A stretch of 64,000 nucleotides of DNA from the NCBI RefSeq assembly GCF_000426845.1, contig NZ_KE384580.1, forward strand, positions 84,836 to 148,835, in the 5' to 3' direction. The translations under genes and the position numbers were made by a program. The notes beneath the pieces are model-generated. The model was not told the DNA's origin and searched no databases. It saw nothing but the letters and a program-made list of their open reading frames with translations. Origin of the DNA: Bradyrhizobium sp. in8p8 (lineage in GTDB: Bacteria > Pseudomonadota > Alphaproteobacteria > Rhizobiales > Xanthobacteraceae). Shown here in pieces: positions 22,862 to 33,011 of this stretch. Position 1 is the stretch's first letter, and every line of letters begins with the position of its first letter.

Positions 22862-24541
22862 TTATTCGGCCGCCTCGCTGAATGCCTCAGCGTCGGTCGC
22901 ACCGTCAGCAAGCTCGTCGCCTGTGCCGTCGACTTCCTCATCGCCTTCGTCGTCCCGGGCGGCCGAGCCGGAGGACAACCAATCCGAGAGTTTCGTCGCA
23001 TCCGGCGCGAACAGCGCGGCCGGATGAACGAAGTGACCTTCCTTGAAGTGCTCGACGAGCGCGGCGCGTGTGTCCTTCACGCGCTGGCGCGGCAGGATGG
23101 GCGTGTCCTTGCACGAGGCCTCGAGCGCTGTGCGCGACAGGCAGGACAGGAAGTCCTCCGCGCCCATATTCGGCAGGAAGGTGTCCGCGCCGACCACCGC
23201 GCCCGCGACGCGGGCGACGATGCCGCTATTGGTGGCGTTCTCCCGGCACGAGAACACGTCGACCAGCATATTGCGCGCCGCGACACGAAGTGTGTCCATG
23301 TCGAAGGAGAGTTTGCCGTCGGCGTCGAATAGCGCCGCCGCGTTCTTCGCAAGCCGGCTGTGGCCGTAATAGATCCCACCGCTTGCCGTCGTCACAGAGA
23401 CGTTCTGGCCTGCGAAAGCGAGGATCAGCAGCGCCATCAGCGTGTCGTCCTCGATCGAAGCGCGGCCGAGCGCCTCGCGCAGCGCGTCGGTGCGGTAGTC
23501 GCCGATCATCTCGACGCCCTTGCGCGTCACGTCGGGACGTGGCTTCGAGACCTCGCCGACATCGTCCGGAGCGTTGTCCGATCCTGCGCCGATCTGGTCT
23601 TTCGGCTTCTTCGCCGCAGGCATGCGGTAGTGCACGGTCTGCACACGGCCGTCGCGGTCGAGATACATCGCTGTGCAGTCGGACTTCGCCGGCTTGCCGT
23701 AGACCCGCTCAGCCTTCGGCGGCAGCTTCACCTCTCCATAGTTGGTGGCCTCCGCGATAATGCCCTTCTTCGGCAGGTTGTTCGCCATCCACTCCTGCTG
23801 GGCACCGAGGAACGCCTCAACGTCCGTGGTATAACGGCTGTCCTCGTCAGCCGGAGCAAACAGGTCCTCGACCCACTGGATTCCGTAGGCCTGCGCAAGG
23901 TCGTCGCCGAAGCTCGCGTGGCGCGCGTGCATGCGGGTCTTCTGCAACGCTTGTGCGACACTCCACCACGAGACCTGCGGATCTGCCTTCGACGGCTTGT
24001 GCTTCTTCCAGACCTCCTTCTGCTCGTCGAGCGAGGCTGCGGCGATGGTGCGGAGGTGCTGCTCGTTCGGCATATCGCCCTTGGCCATGTGGTCGAGCAT
24101 GGCGGGAAGCACGTTCGCCAGCAGGCGCAACTTCTTGATCTGACGCAGCGGCAGCGCGAGCGCGACGCCGATCGCCTCCTCGGTCCAGCCGAGCGCGACC
24201 AGGCGCTCGATCGCACGCCACTGATCAACCGGGTTCAGCGCCTCGCGGGCGATATTCTCGATCATCGAGCGCATGGCGCCGTTGTCGTTCGCAGCCTCGT
24301 CGACGAGCGCGTGGATCTCCTCGAGACCGGCGGCGATTGCCTGCTTCACCCGGCGGTGGCCGGCGTTGATAACGTAGCCATTGCCACCGGCTGTCTCGGG
24401 CGTGATGACGGGCGGCTGGACGATACCAACAGCCTTGATTGTCGCGAGCAGCAGCGCGTCGGCCTGCGGCGTCGACTTCGTCTGGCGCATGCGATCGGGG
24501 TTCTCTCTCAGCGCGCGCGGATCGACCTTGATGAGTTGCAT
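22862..24541 (-). CDS. ParB/Srx-domain plasmid protein, 559 residues
   Basis: The N-terminal ParB-like domain reads MQLIKVDPRALRENPDRMRQTKSTPQADALLLATIKAVGIVQPPVITPE and contains NGYVINAGHRRVKQAI, the catalytic-loop-like GHRR motif. An HTH region follows near GWTEEAIGVALALPLRQIKKLRLLANVLP. The long C-terminal half is specific to this plasmid family, and the last 40 residues are strongly acidic. These proteins are far larger than partition ParB and lack a ParA partner nearby; they may regulate or process backbone DNA. A GGAGTGTTCCC site precedes the ATG at 24541. Confidence 0.85.
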   Translation of the reverse strand: MQLIKVDPRALRENPDRMRQTKSTPQADALLLATIKAVGIVQPPVITPETAGGNGYVINAGHRRVKQAIAAGLEEIHALVDEAANDNGAMRSMIENIAREALNPVDQWRAIERLVALGWTEEAIGVALALPLRQIKKLRLLANVLPAMLDHMAKGDMPNEQHLRTIAAASLDEQKEVWKKHKPSKADPQVSWWSVAQALQKTRMHARHASFGDDLAQAYGIQWVEDLFAPADEDSRYTTDVEAFLGAQQEWMANNLPKKGIIAEATNYGEVKLPPKAERVYGKPAKSDCTAMYLDRDGRVQTVHYRMPAAKKPKDQIGAGSDNAPDDVGEVSKPRPDVTRKGVEMIGDYRTDALREALGRASIEDDTLMALLILAFAGQNVSVTTASGGIYYGHSRLAKNAAALFDADGKLSFDMDTLRVAARNMLVDVFSCRENATNSGIVARVAGAVVGADTFLPNMGAEDFLSCLSRTALEASCKDTPILPRQRVKDTRAALVEHFKEGHFVHPAALFAPDATKLSDWLSSGSAARDDEGDEEVDGTGDELADGATDAEAFSEAAE

Positions 24542-24798
24542 GGGAACACTCCTTTGGGGTTGCGGACCGACGCTGCCGGCCCTTTCTCGTCTTCTTCTCG
24601 AAGACACCCCTGGGCCCTGCGGAGCGGGCGGGCCGGTGCAACTGCGGCCGAGCATCCCTGCCCGGCGGGACCAGTAGGGCGTAAGCCCTGCGCAGGACGA
24701 CGGGTTAGGATCGCGCAGGCGGCGGTTGAGCGCAGCGTCGACGGCCCGCCCGATCTGCGAGCTGGCCTTCTCCCTTTCTCTTTCTTCTCATTCTCTAT

Positions 24799-27700
24799 TC
24801 ACGCGGCCGCGGCGATCTCCCGGGTGCCTTCGCCGTCCTCCGCCAGCGCCTTCTCTACCTCGACAAGCTGCCGGCGCTTTTCGGCAAGCTCGCCAGTGAA
24901 GGCGAACTCGCCTCCGTCGCGCGATTCGTAAGACGCCAGCCGTCGGCGGGCGTCGGCCAGGCGCTGGCGATAGCGCTCGCGCTCGCCCTCGAAGTCGTCG
25001 AGTGCGTGCTCAAGGCGAGCGACCGCTCCGAGCGGCGTGACCGTCACCGGCAACTCCATTTCGTACTCGGCGCCGGTTCGCTGCAGCATGGTGGTGTAGC
25101 GGTAGCCATCGTGACCGATGCGCTCTCCGCTGTACGCGACGTCGAAGCCGCCGATCGAGGCGATGACGGTCTCGCCCTCCTGCTGGAGTTGCACCAGCGT
25201 CAGGATCTCCTTCATCAATGCGCGGCCAGCGGGCTTGCGTTCCCTACACGGCTCTCCCCTCACTGACATGCTGAACGCATCTCCAGCCGTCGGTGTGAGG
25301 CGCTGGATGTCTTGGCCGATTTCGCCGATGCGGCGGTTGGAGAGCTCGATGTCGCGCTCGGCCTCGCGCATCTGCCGCCGCACTGCGTGCTGGTCGTCGA
25401 TGTGCGCAGCCCGCAGCCGTTCGAGCCGCGCGATGTCGGCTTCGAGACCAGCTTTCTGCATCAAGCGCGGGTCGCCCGACGCGATCGCCTTTGCCATGGC
25501 GAACTGGTTGACCTGACTCTCTCCCATGTCCTCAAGCCGGCGGATCGAGGTGTCGCCGGACAGCGCAGCGGTGATGAAGCGGGCCTTGCGCTCATTGTTC
25601 TGCCACATCTGCGCATCGAGGCTGCCTTCGGTCGCATAGGCGAAGATGTCGACTTCATCGTGCTGGTTGCCCTGCCGCACGATGCGGCCCTCGCGCTGCT
25701 CGATCTGCGACGGAAGCCAGGGCACGTCGAGGTGGTGCAATGCCTTCAGGCGAAGCTGCGCGTTGACGCCGGTGCCCATTGTATCAGACGAGCCGATCAG
25801 GAAGCGGACCTTGCCGGCACGCACGTCGCCGAACAGGCGCTGCTTTGCCTCCGACTTCTTGTAGTCCTGTATGAAGGCGATCTCGCCCGGTGGCACGCCG
25901 AGACGGACCAGCTCGTCGCGAATCCAGCGATAGGCGGAGAAGCCGCGGCTCTTCTCGACGCTGATGGTGCCGAGATCGGAGAAGATCATCTGCGCGGCGC
26001 CAGGCAAGTCGAAGGGCTTGCCATCTGTCCGCGTGTAGTTGTTCTCGGCTGTCTCGTTCCAGATGCGGAAGGCATTGCCGACGAGCAGGTTCAGCTTGTT
26101 GTCGGCCTCGTTGTCGCTATCCGGATCAACCAGACGCAGGTCGATTGCGGCGTGGCGGCCGTCGGTGATGACTGACAGCAGGATGTCATCGCCGGGCTCG
26201 GGTGCGCGGTCGCGCTCTTCGATCGCCTTGATGCGCTCGCCGAGCCGGATCTGGTAGCGCTTGAATGCCGGCGACGGCTTCGCAGTCAGGATCTGGCGCT
26301 TGCCGGTCGAGACCGCCGGCACCTTCACGTACTGACGCAGGTCATCCGGCATCACCACGTCTGCAAAGGAGCGGAACATGGCGATGAGCTCCGGCACGTT
26401 CACGAAGGTGGCAAAGCGCGTCACCGGCTTGTATTTGCCGGATGGCTGCAGCTCAAGTTCGGTCGTGACGTCGCCAAATGTGCTCGCCCAAGCGTCGAAC
26501 TCGTGCAGGCCATGCTCGAGGAGCGCCTCATAGCCGAGGTAGCGCTGGACCGAGAACATCTCGCCGAGCGTGTTGGTGATCGGCGTGCCAGAGGCGAGCA
26601 CCAGCGCGCGGCCAGGGTTCTTCGTCTCGATGAAGCGGGATTTGACGTACAGGTCCCAGGCGCGCTGTGAGCCGTTCGGATCTACGCCCTTCAGCGTCGA
26701 CATGTTGGTCGCGAAGGAGAGCTTCCTGAACTCCTGCGCCTCGTCGACGATGATCTGATCGACGCCAATTTCGGAAATGGTCAGCAGGTCGTCCTTGCGG
26801 GTCGAAAGCGATTCCAGGCGCTCCTGCAGGCCCTCCTTCAATCGCTCGAGGCGCTTGCGCGAGACGCGGTCGTCACTCTCGACCTTGGTCAGAAGGGTCT
26901 CGTAGAGTTCGAGCTCGTCCTGGATCATCTGCTGCTCGAACGCCGATGGCACGGCGATAAAGCGGAATGCGCTGTGCGTGATAATAATCGCGTCCCAGGT
27001 CGCGGTCGCCGCGCGCGCGAGGAAACGGTGCCGCTTGTCCTTGGTAAAATTGGTCTCGTCGGCGACGAGGATACGGGCGTTCGGATAAAGTGCGAGGAAC
27101 TCGCGTGCGGCCTGCGCCAGGCAATGGCCGGGCACGACCAGCATCGCCTTGGCGACGAGGCCAAGCCGGCGCTGCTCCATGATGGCAGCCGCCATGGTTA
27201 TGGTCTTGCCGGCCCCGACCGCGTGGGCGAGATAGGTCGAGCCAACCGAGACGATGCGCCAGATGCCGCGCTTCTGGTGCCCATAAAGCACAAAGGCGGC
27301 TGAGGCACCCGGAAGCTTCAGGTGCGAGCCGTCGAAGGCTCGTGGCGCGATGTTGTTGAAGCGCTCGTTATAGACGCGCGCCAAGCGGTCGGCGCGATCG
27401 GGATCAGACCAGATCCAGCGCTGGAAAGCGTCCTTGATCTTTTGCAGCTTCGTCTTGGCCGCCTCGGTGTCGACAACATTGAGGACGCGGCGCTCGCTGT
27501 CGCCGTCCTTGACCGTATCGAAAATCTGCGGCACGCGGCTGTTCAGCGCGTCGGCGAGAAGCTCGCCGGCGTGCCGGCGGTCGGTGCCCCACTCTGATGT
27601 GCCGGCCGCTGTCCAGCCGAGCTGGCGGGCCTCCACGGTCCACGATGCGAGCTCCGGCATGTGGTGAATCCTGATCTCGGCGTCCATTGTCGCCTTGACG

Positions 27701-29895
27701 AAGGCGACGACGTCGGCGGCCGGAATCCACGGCGCGCCCAGACGCGCCGTGATGTCTGACGGCCTGAGGTCCGCGGGCTGCACGCCTTGCAGCGCCGTGA
27801 CGTTGCGTTCGTAGGAGAGGTCGAGCGCGGCAGCGGCCTCCGCAACCTTCAGCTTGTCCCGCACGTGACCAGAGAGATAGTCGTCAGCCGTATGCCACGA
27901 GCCGTTAGCGGGATCGCGAAAGACGGCACTCCCTAGTTCGGCGACGACGTCGTCGCGGTCCCGATGCAGCAGCTCGGCGATGTGGTCGATGTCGACGCGC
28001 CCGCGCTCGTTGAGAACAACGGCCAGCGCGTCGGTTGCGCTGGTGATCACCGGCGGGGCAGGCGGCGAGATCACGCGCTCGGTGAAGATCGGCCCAGGCT
28101 TTGCGGTGTTGGTCTCGAGGTCATAGTCCTCGATCGAGGCGACCAGCCAGCAATCGGGATCGTCGAGGAAGGGCTGGATGTTCGGCCGGCGGTGCGTCTC
28201 GCGCACCTCGCCGCTCTCCTCGTCCTCGGCGGTCGAGACCGTCGTGAAATTGATCGGGCCGAAGTCCCGAACGAAGTTCGACCAGGCGATGCGCAGCCTG
28301 ACCTGCGCGTCCTTCCACGGTCGGTCGAGCTCCTGCGCCTTCAAGACCTCGCGCACAGCGTCGCGGACCGGGATCAGCTTCCGGATCATGCGCACGTGCT
28401 TTTCCGGAATGCCGTCGGCGCTGCGGCCTTTGCGCGCTTTCACCGCGACCGGCTGGCCGTCGAGGACCTGCATCAAGCCGTGGGCCTTGTCAAAGAAGTA
28501 GCTGCCCTCGCGCACGTGGCGATCGGCAGGCCAATCGACGTCACAGGGATCACCGGCTTCTGCCAGGTCGGGATCGATCACCTCCGGCTCGCCGTCATAG
28601 ACGGCTTCCGGCAAGAAGCCGATGGCGGCTTTGAGTGTCGCTTCGAGATCCTCATCGTCGCGCGGCAGACATGTATAGGCCTCGCCGAACGGACCGGACG
28701 CGAGCGCGTGCGCGCCGAGCACGAAGTCCGGGCGCTGCACGAACCATCTGTTCACGCGGATCGCGCTCTCGTCTTCCGCCGCCAGCCGAACCTCGTCGAG
28801 GTCGAGCCATGACAGGTCGCCTTCGGCGTCGCCGACCTTGCGCTTGCGGAAGAACAGGATGTCGACGAAAACGTCGGTGCCGGCGCTGGCGCGGAAGCTA
28901 CCCTCGGGCAGGCGAATGGCTGCGACCAGGTCGGCCGACTTCGCGATGTGCTGACGCGCCGAGGCGTCCGCCTTGTCCATCGTGCCGGAGCTCGTGACGA
29001 AGGCGGCGAGGGCGCCGGGCTTCAGGAGGTCGATCGCCCTCGCGATGAAATAGTCGTGCAGCCGAAGGCCCATCGACCTGTACCCGCGATCCGAGCGCAC
29101 GGTCCGGTCGGAGAAGGGCGGGTTGCCGACGGCGAGGTCAAAACTCGTCGGCAGCTCGGCGCGCGCGAAATCGCCTGTGACGATCCGCGCGCGCGGCTGC
29201 AGCAGCCGGGCGATGCGCGCAGTGACGGGATCGAGCTCGACGCCCGTGACGTGGGAGGTCTCGCGTAGCTCGTCCGGCATCAGCGCCGGAAACAGCCCGG
29301 TGCCGACGCCCGGCTCGAGCACGCGGCCGCCGCGCCAGCCGAGGCGCTGCAGACCAGACCAGATCGCGCGGACAATGAACTCGGGCGTGAAGTGGGCGTA
29401 CTGGGTGCACCGCGCGAGCGAGACGTAGCCGGCGTCGTCGACCGCATCCTCGAGATCGGCGCCGATCTCCTCCCAGCCACTCGCGAACTCGGATTCGCCC
29501 GGCTTGCGGAAGACGCCGTTGGCGAGCTCGGAAGCGCCGAAGCCCGTGAAGCGCATCAACTGCCGCTGCTCGTCCTGCGAGGCGGACCGCTGCTCCGCCT
29601 CGATCTGCGCGGCGAGCCGAATGGCCGCGACGCTGTCGCGGGCGCGCTGCTTCCAGCCCTTTGCCAGGCCACGGTCGCTGGCGAGACGGAAATTGTCGCC
29701 GCGCGTGCGCGCGTTCGGCGCGCACAGCCGGGCGGGTTTGAGCGCCGGTCCCGCGGGAGCCGGCCCTGGCGGTGTTGCTCTGTCGTCGTGGTCACCGTCC
29801 AAGTGGGCGGCGAAGGCGGTGACGCCGAGGCCGAGGCTAGAGGAGAGGGCGGTGTTGCCGAAGAGGTCGATCGTGAAAGGGTCGTCCTGCGCCAT
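24799..29895 (-). CDS. Giant DNA methyltransferase-helicase fusion
   Basis: A 1698-residue protein from MAQDDPFTIDLF. Near residues 165-265 lies a SAM-dependent N6-adenine-type methyltransferase: motif I VLEPGVGTGLF at 192-202 and catalytic NPPF at 258-261. Around residue 890 a superfamily 2 helicase begins, with Walker A AVGAGKTITMAAAIME, DEAQ box IIVDEAQEFRKL near 1050 and motif VI QREGRIVRQGNQHDEVDIF near 1403. The C-terminus is a coiled coil. Such proteins are conserved on conjugative plasmids and ICEs, probably modifying and remodelling transferred DNA. They also resemble phage DarB-type antirestriction proteins. Confidence 0.92.
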   Translation of the reverse strand: MAQDDPFTIDLFGNTALSSSLGLGVTAFAAHLDGDHDDRATPPGPAPAGPALKPARLCAPNARTRGDNFRLASDRGLAKGWKQRARDSVAAIRLAAQIEAEQRSASQDEQRQLMRFTGFGASELANGVFRKPGESEFASGWEEIGADLEDAVDDAGYVSLARCTQYAHFTPEFIVRAIWSGLQRLGWRGGRVLEPGVGTGLFPALMPDELRETSHVTGVELDPVTARIARLLQPRARIVTGDFARAELPTSFDLAVGNPPFSDRTVRSDRGYRSMGLRLHDYFIARAIDLLKPGALAAFVTSSGTMDKADASARQHIAKSADLVAAIRLPEGSFRASAGTDVFVDILFFRKRKVGDAEGDLSWLDLDEVRLAAEDESAIRVNRWFVQRPDFVLGAHALASGPFGEAYTCLPRDDEDLEATLKAAIGFLPEAVYDGEPEVIDPDLAEAGDPCDVDWPADRHVREGSYFFDKAHGLMQVLDGQPVAVKARKGRSADGIPEKHVRMIRKLIPVRDAVREVLKAQELDRPWKDAQVRLRIAWSNFVRDFGPINFTTVSTAEDEESGEVRETHRRPNIQPFLDDPDCWLVASIEDYDLETNTAKPGPIFTERVISPPAPPVITSATDALAVVLNERGRVDIDHIAELLHRDRDDVVAELGSAVFRDPANGSWHTADDYLSGHVRDKLKVAEAAAALDLSYERNVTALQGVQPADLRPSDITARLGAPWIPAADVVAFVKATMDAEIRIHHMPELASWTVEARQLGWTAAGTSEWGTDRRHAGELLADALNSRVPQIFDTVKDGDSERRVLNVVDTEAAKTKLQKIKDAFQRWIWSDPDRADRLARVYNERFNNIAPRAFDGSHLKLPGASAAFVLYGHQKRGIWRIVSVGSTYLAHAVGAGKTITMAAAIMEQRRLGLVAKAMLVVPGHCLAQAAREFLALYPNARILVADETNFTKDKRHRFLARAATATWDAIIITHSAFRFIAVPSAFEQQMIQDELELYETLLTKVESDDRVSRKRLERLKEGLQERLESLSTRKDDLLTISEIGVDQIIVDEAQEFRKLSFATNMSTLKGVDPNGSQRAWDLYVKSRFIETKNPGRALVLASGTPITNTLGEMFSVQRYLGYEALLEHGLHEFDAWASTFGDVTTELELQPSGKYKPVTRFATFVNVPELIAMFRSFADVVMPDDLRQYVKVPAVSTGKRQILTAKPSPAFKRYQIRLGERIKAIEERDRAPEPGDDILLSVITDGRHAAIDLRLVDPDSDNEADNKLNLLVGNAFRIWNETAENNYTRTDGKPFDLPGAAQMIFSDLGTISVEKSRGFSAYRWIRDELVRLGVPPGEIAFIQDYKKSEAKQRLFGDVRAGKVRFLIGSSDTMGTGVNAQLRLKALHHLDVPWLPSQIEQREGRIVRQGNQHDEVDIFAYATEGSLDAQMWQNNERKARFITAALSGDTSIRRLEDMGESQVNQFAMAKAIASGDPRLMQKAGLEADIARLERLRAAHIDDQHAVRRQMREAERDIELSNRRIGEIGQDIQRLTPTAGDAFSMSVRGEPCRERKPAGRALMKEILTLVQLQQEGETVIASIGGFDVAYSGERIGHDGYRYTTMLQRTGAEYEMELPVTVTPLGAVARLEHALDDFEGERERYRQRLADARRRLASYESRDGGEFAFTGELAEKRRQLVEVEKALAEDGEGTREIAAAA

Positions 29896-30063
29896 TGGAA
29901 ATGTCCTTCTGCTGGGCGCGCGCGACCGCGTCGCCGCCGCGGCTGCAACGGGCGGCACGGTCTTGCGGGATTGACGGGAGAGCCGGCGGGAGGCTGGGTG
30001 CCGAATTGCGAAGCCCGGCACTGGGCCGGGCTATTCGCAGGTCGACGAGGGCGGGCGGCCCGG

Positions 30064-30744
30064 CTAGGCCGCGACCGCTTCCGGCAGGTGGCGGAGCTGC
30101 ACCGGCAGTTTCGCTGCGATCTCCATTTCGGTAAGGTCGTCCAGCAGCTTCAGCCCGGTGCCTTGCTGGCCAGCGTAGACGAGCACGGTGCGGCGGCCGC
30201 GCACGGCGGCAGGCCAGTGCTCGCCGGCGTAGCCGCGGTAGTCGTCGTGGGTGCACGACCAGATGTGCTCGAGCCGCTCTTCGCGCGTCATCGCCCGGAC
30301 AGGACGAGACTCGCGCTCGATGATCGCCGCTTTCATCCGCTCCGGTGACGCTCTGTCCGACAGGTCGCAATAACCGTGGAACCAGCGCATCTGGCCGTCG
30401 ATCGACAGTGATAGGAAAACGCTTGTCACACTTGCCGTCATGAATTCACGCATCGCGAACATGTCCGCGCGCATCCATAGCGGCGGCAGGATGTCGAACA
30501 TGTATTCGTGCTCGGACTCAGCGATCTCGAACCACTCGCCGCCGAAGAGGTGCCCTGCCTCCTCCTCGGCCATGGCCGGATGGCCGCGATGGCGGTTGAA
30601 CAAACGGTGCATCTCGTGGCGCGTCGCGACGCCTTCGAAGACCTTGCGAACGATAGGTGAGGTGTGCATCGGCGGCTCCTGTTGGCCTGACCGGAATGAA
30701 GCGCGAGCGATCCGCCTGATCTCTTCGTCACTCCAGTCCTTCAT
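30064..30744 (-). CDS. DUF1419 family protein
   Basis: A 226-residue protein from MKDWSDEEIRRIARASFRSG, with an excellent AGGAGGTG site just upstream. The DUF1419 signature follows: IVRKVFEGVATRHEMHRLFNRHRGHP, GEWFEIAESEHEYMFDILPPLWMR, MFAMREFMTASVTSVFLSLSIDGQMRWFHGYCDLSD. It ends with QLRHLPEAVAA. DUF1419 is restricted to alphaproteobacterial plasmids and ICEs; the function is unknown. It lies between the Toprim gene and the helicase on the same strand. Confidence 0.88.
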   Translation of the reverse strand: MKDWSDEEIRRIARASFRSGQQEPPMHTSPIVRKVFEGVATRHEMHRLFNRHRGHPAMAEEEAGHLFGGEWFEIAESEHEYMFDILPPLWMRADMFAMREFMTASVTSVFLSLSIDGQMRWFHGYCDLSDRASPERMKAAIIERESRPVRAMTREERLEHIWSCTHDDYRGYAGEHWPAAVRGRRTVLVYAGQQGTGLKLLDDLTEMEIAAKLPVQLRHLPEAVAA

Positions 30745-30982
30745 CACACCTCCTCGCCCGCCGCATCGAAGGCCCGGCGGGTCAAGGGCCGCGGAACGCG
30801 GGCGAAGCTTCACCCTTGACGCGCTGGCCGGGCGTGCGGCAGCGCCTCATTCCCATTTCATCTTCCTTTCTCCTTGCCCGATTTCCTTCTACCGCTCACC
30901 GGCAACCATCAGGGCCTCACTCATTCAGCGGCCTTACCGCTGCGCGACCACGGCTGCCTAGCCGGCCCATTCGCAAGCCGCA

Positions 30983-31882
30983 TCAAAGGGTCGCCGTCAG
31001 GGCTTTCAGATCCTCATTCCAATCATCGGTGCGTGGCCGTAATCGCGCATATTCCGCACTCGCTTCTCCGGCAATGGCCCGAACGCGATCGGCATACACG
31101 TCACCCTGCCGATTGTTGTCGGTCGCTGCCACGAGGCAGACCTTGGCGCGCTTAGCTAGATTGCGGATGGCATGATCTGTCGCCGGGGACCAGCCGCCTC
31201 CAGTGCTGATATAAAGCGTATCGGAGCGTCGGACATCGATCGCCGCTAGGCTCATGGCATCGATGGCCGCCTCTGTAATGCAGATCCGCTCGGGCTCGGG
31301 CGGCCCGAAGCGGAAAAGTTCTTTCGCGCCCTCAGTGGCGAAGCCGCGCCATTGCGGTCCACGCTCCTCCCACCCCGTGATCGCTCCGGCAGAATCGCTA
31401 TGGGCGGCCCATATGCTGCCTCGGGGGCCTTCTCGCAACCGATCGAAGGCGATCACCTGCTTCACGATCTCCGCCGGCAGCCCGCGCTCGTCCGTGAGAT
31501 AGCGCCAGGCTGGCGAGCCCGGGCGCGGCTTAAAGCGATGTTGCCACCGCTCAGTAACGGATCTCGGCCCCTTCGGCCTTGCCGGCCGCTGCCACGCTGG
31601 GGCGCTGGGACAGAAACCAACCATATCCGCAACACAGTCATATGCTTCGACGAAACCATCGGCGCCCAGATGTTCGGCGAGCGAAAACACGTCCCCCTTC
31701 GCCGGAGACAACGGATCGAACCAGCCGCGGCCTTCGTGGATAACGATGATGATGTTGCTGTCACGCCGATACTTGATCGCGCGTCGGGTGCTTTCCCTGA
31801 CGTCGACCTTCCAGCCGTCTTTCTCGAGCAGGGCCGCGCAGCCGACCTTTTGGCGCAGCTCTTCGATTTCTCTCTTGTCCAT
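30983..31882 (-). CDS. DUF3991/Toprim-domain protein (primase-like)
   Basis: A 299-residue protein beginning MDKREIEELRQKVGCAALLEKDGWKVD. The middle region has WRYLTDERGLPAEIVKQVIAFDRLREG, the DUF3991 block. The C-terminal Toprim fold has RICITEAAIDAMSLAA (acidic E motif) and LVAATDNNRQGDVYADR (DxN variant of the DxD motif). DnaG-type primases and plasmid nicking or transfer factors use this fold. A CHC2 zinc finger is not visible. It probably makes primers or processes DNA during plasmid replication or transfer. Confidence 0.85.
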   Translation of the reverse strand: MDKREIEELRQKVGCAALLEKDGWKVDVRESTRRAIKYRRDSNIIIVIHEGRGWFDPLSPAKGDVFSLAEHLGADGFVEAYDCVADMVGFCPSAPAWQRPARPKGPRSVTERWQHRFKPRPGSPAWRYLTDERGLPAEIVKQVIAFDRLREGPRGSIWAAHSDSAGAITGWEERGPQWRGFATEGAKELFRFGPPEPERICITEAAIDAMSLAAIDVRRSDTLYISTGGGWSPATDHAIRNLAKRAKVCLVAATDNNRQGDVYADRVRAIAGEASAEYARLRPRTDDWNEDLKALTATL

Positions 31883-32086
31883 TTATCTGCACCGGTCTCG
31901 CGCAAGCGAGTCCGCCCCTTTCTTCTGTTGATCTCTCTTGCTCCCAGCCTTGCGGAGCATCCCCGACCGGCCGCGAAGCCTGCCGAATGCAAGGGCGCGC
32001 TGACCAACCGTTAGTCGCCGCGTCATCGGGCGCGGCGAAGCTTCCCTTGCAGCCGGCATGGCGCCAGCGGCAGCCGGTCGCCCGGC

Positions 32087-32263
32087 TCAATGAGCCGGGC
32101 ACCAGGGGTCGTATTCGTGAACGACGGCGTCCTGATCGCCGTCGTACTCGCTGGAGACCATCACGCCGAATTCGTTGTCAGCCTGGAACAGAATGACCGG
32201 CACCATGAGCGTGCGGGCCAGATCGAAGGCGTGGTTCTGGGCGAGAGTGAGATTGTGCGACAT
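32087..32263 (-). CDS. Small hypothetical protein, 58 residues
   Basis: MSHNLTLAQNHAFDLARTLMVPVILFQADNEFGVMVSSEYDG..., ending in EYDPWCPAH. It is a compact alpha-beta protein of a kind often placed upstream of the Toprim gene in this backbone. The ATG at 32263 was chosen because the longer open frame runs through a GC-rich hairpin leader. Function unknown. Confidence 0.6.
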   Translation of the reverse strand: MSHNLTLAQNHAFDLARTLMVPVILFQADNEFGVMVSSEYDGDQDAVVHEYDPWCPAH

Positions 32264-32855
32264 TGAAGGCTCCCGTCTTGCGGCGGGGACCATCCCCGCT
32301 CGACAGGCGCCGACGTGTTCGGGGGCGGCCGCGGTCACGTCGAGAGGCGAAGCCGAAGAGGTCGCACGCTTGCGTAGCGAACCCCTTGCGGGTTGATCGT
32401 GGAAGGCCGCACCAGAACCAAGGAAGCCCATTCGAGAGTGAGGTTGGTCCTTCACCGGAAGTCGGGTGTGCCAAGAGGCGCATATTTGGTCGCGCGGATA
32501 GCCACGGCACCCACCGCTTGCCGCCGCTAGCTTCGGGGCTTCTCGGCCGGGCGCGACCTCGTCGGCGTGCTTCAGGATGGCCATGGTTCTACATCATAGA
32601 TCCCCTTGGACCGCAGCTTGTGTGACTAGCGACCTTGATGGTAATCCTCTCAGCTGGATCGCGGGCAGCGACGATGGGCCACCCGCCCAGCCGAATACTT
32701 TCTCCCCCGGCTGCTCCCAACCGTGTTCCCGTCGCAACGGTTGACGGTCACCATCTTCGCGTCGGCCTAAGTTGGATTTGGAATTATCCTATTTCCGTTC
32801 TGGAACGCACTGATCATTTGTTAATTGCCCTGGAGGTACCCCCCGGCGGTCGACG
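32264..32855. other. Gap: GC-rich leader and boundary of the backbone block
   Basis: On the minus strand the first 150 bases form several GC hairpins, as in other leaders of this block. From about 32600 the base composition falls and a plus-strand AT-rich stretch (32770-32825) probably carries the promoter of the small gene at 32856. No larger gene is supported. This marks the change from plasmid backbone to the stress island. Confidence 0.45.
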
Positions 32856-33011
32856 ATGTGTGAGAAGTGCAACGAACTGGACAAGAAAATCGAGCATTAC
32901 AAGGCGATCCAGTCCCGCGTCACTGACCGAACCACACTGGATGGCATAGCCGAGCTGATCGCACAGCTGCTCGCAAGGAAGGCCGATCTTCACCCGGAGA
33001 CCAAACAGTAA
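32856..33011 (+). CDS. Small Bradyrhizobium-type protein, 51 residues
   Basis: ATG at 32856, MCEKCNELDKKIEHYKAI, then TDRTTLDGIAELIAQLLARK and LHPETKQ before TAA. A CxxC pair opens a helical protein that could bind a metal as a dimer or coiled coil. I recall closely similar short proteins as frequent in Bradyrhizobium genomes. An AT-rich promoter-like stretch lies 40-80 bases upstream. Confidence 0.6.
   Translation: MCEKCNELDKKIEHYKAIQSRVTDRTTLDGIAELIAQLLARKADLHPETKQ

Noticed and set aside
22862..24541. Third partition ParB
   Set aside because: The 559-residue protein has the ParB-like fold at its start but lacks a ParA neighbour and has a long unrelated C-terminus; it is a backbone protein.
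23360..24931. 523-codon plus frame opposite the ParB-like gene
   Set aside because: It is the antisense shadow of a well-supported gene with high-GC codon bias.
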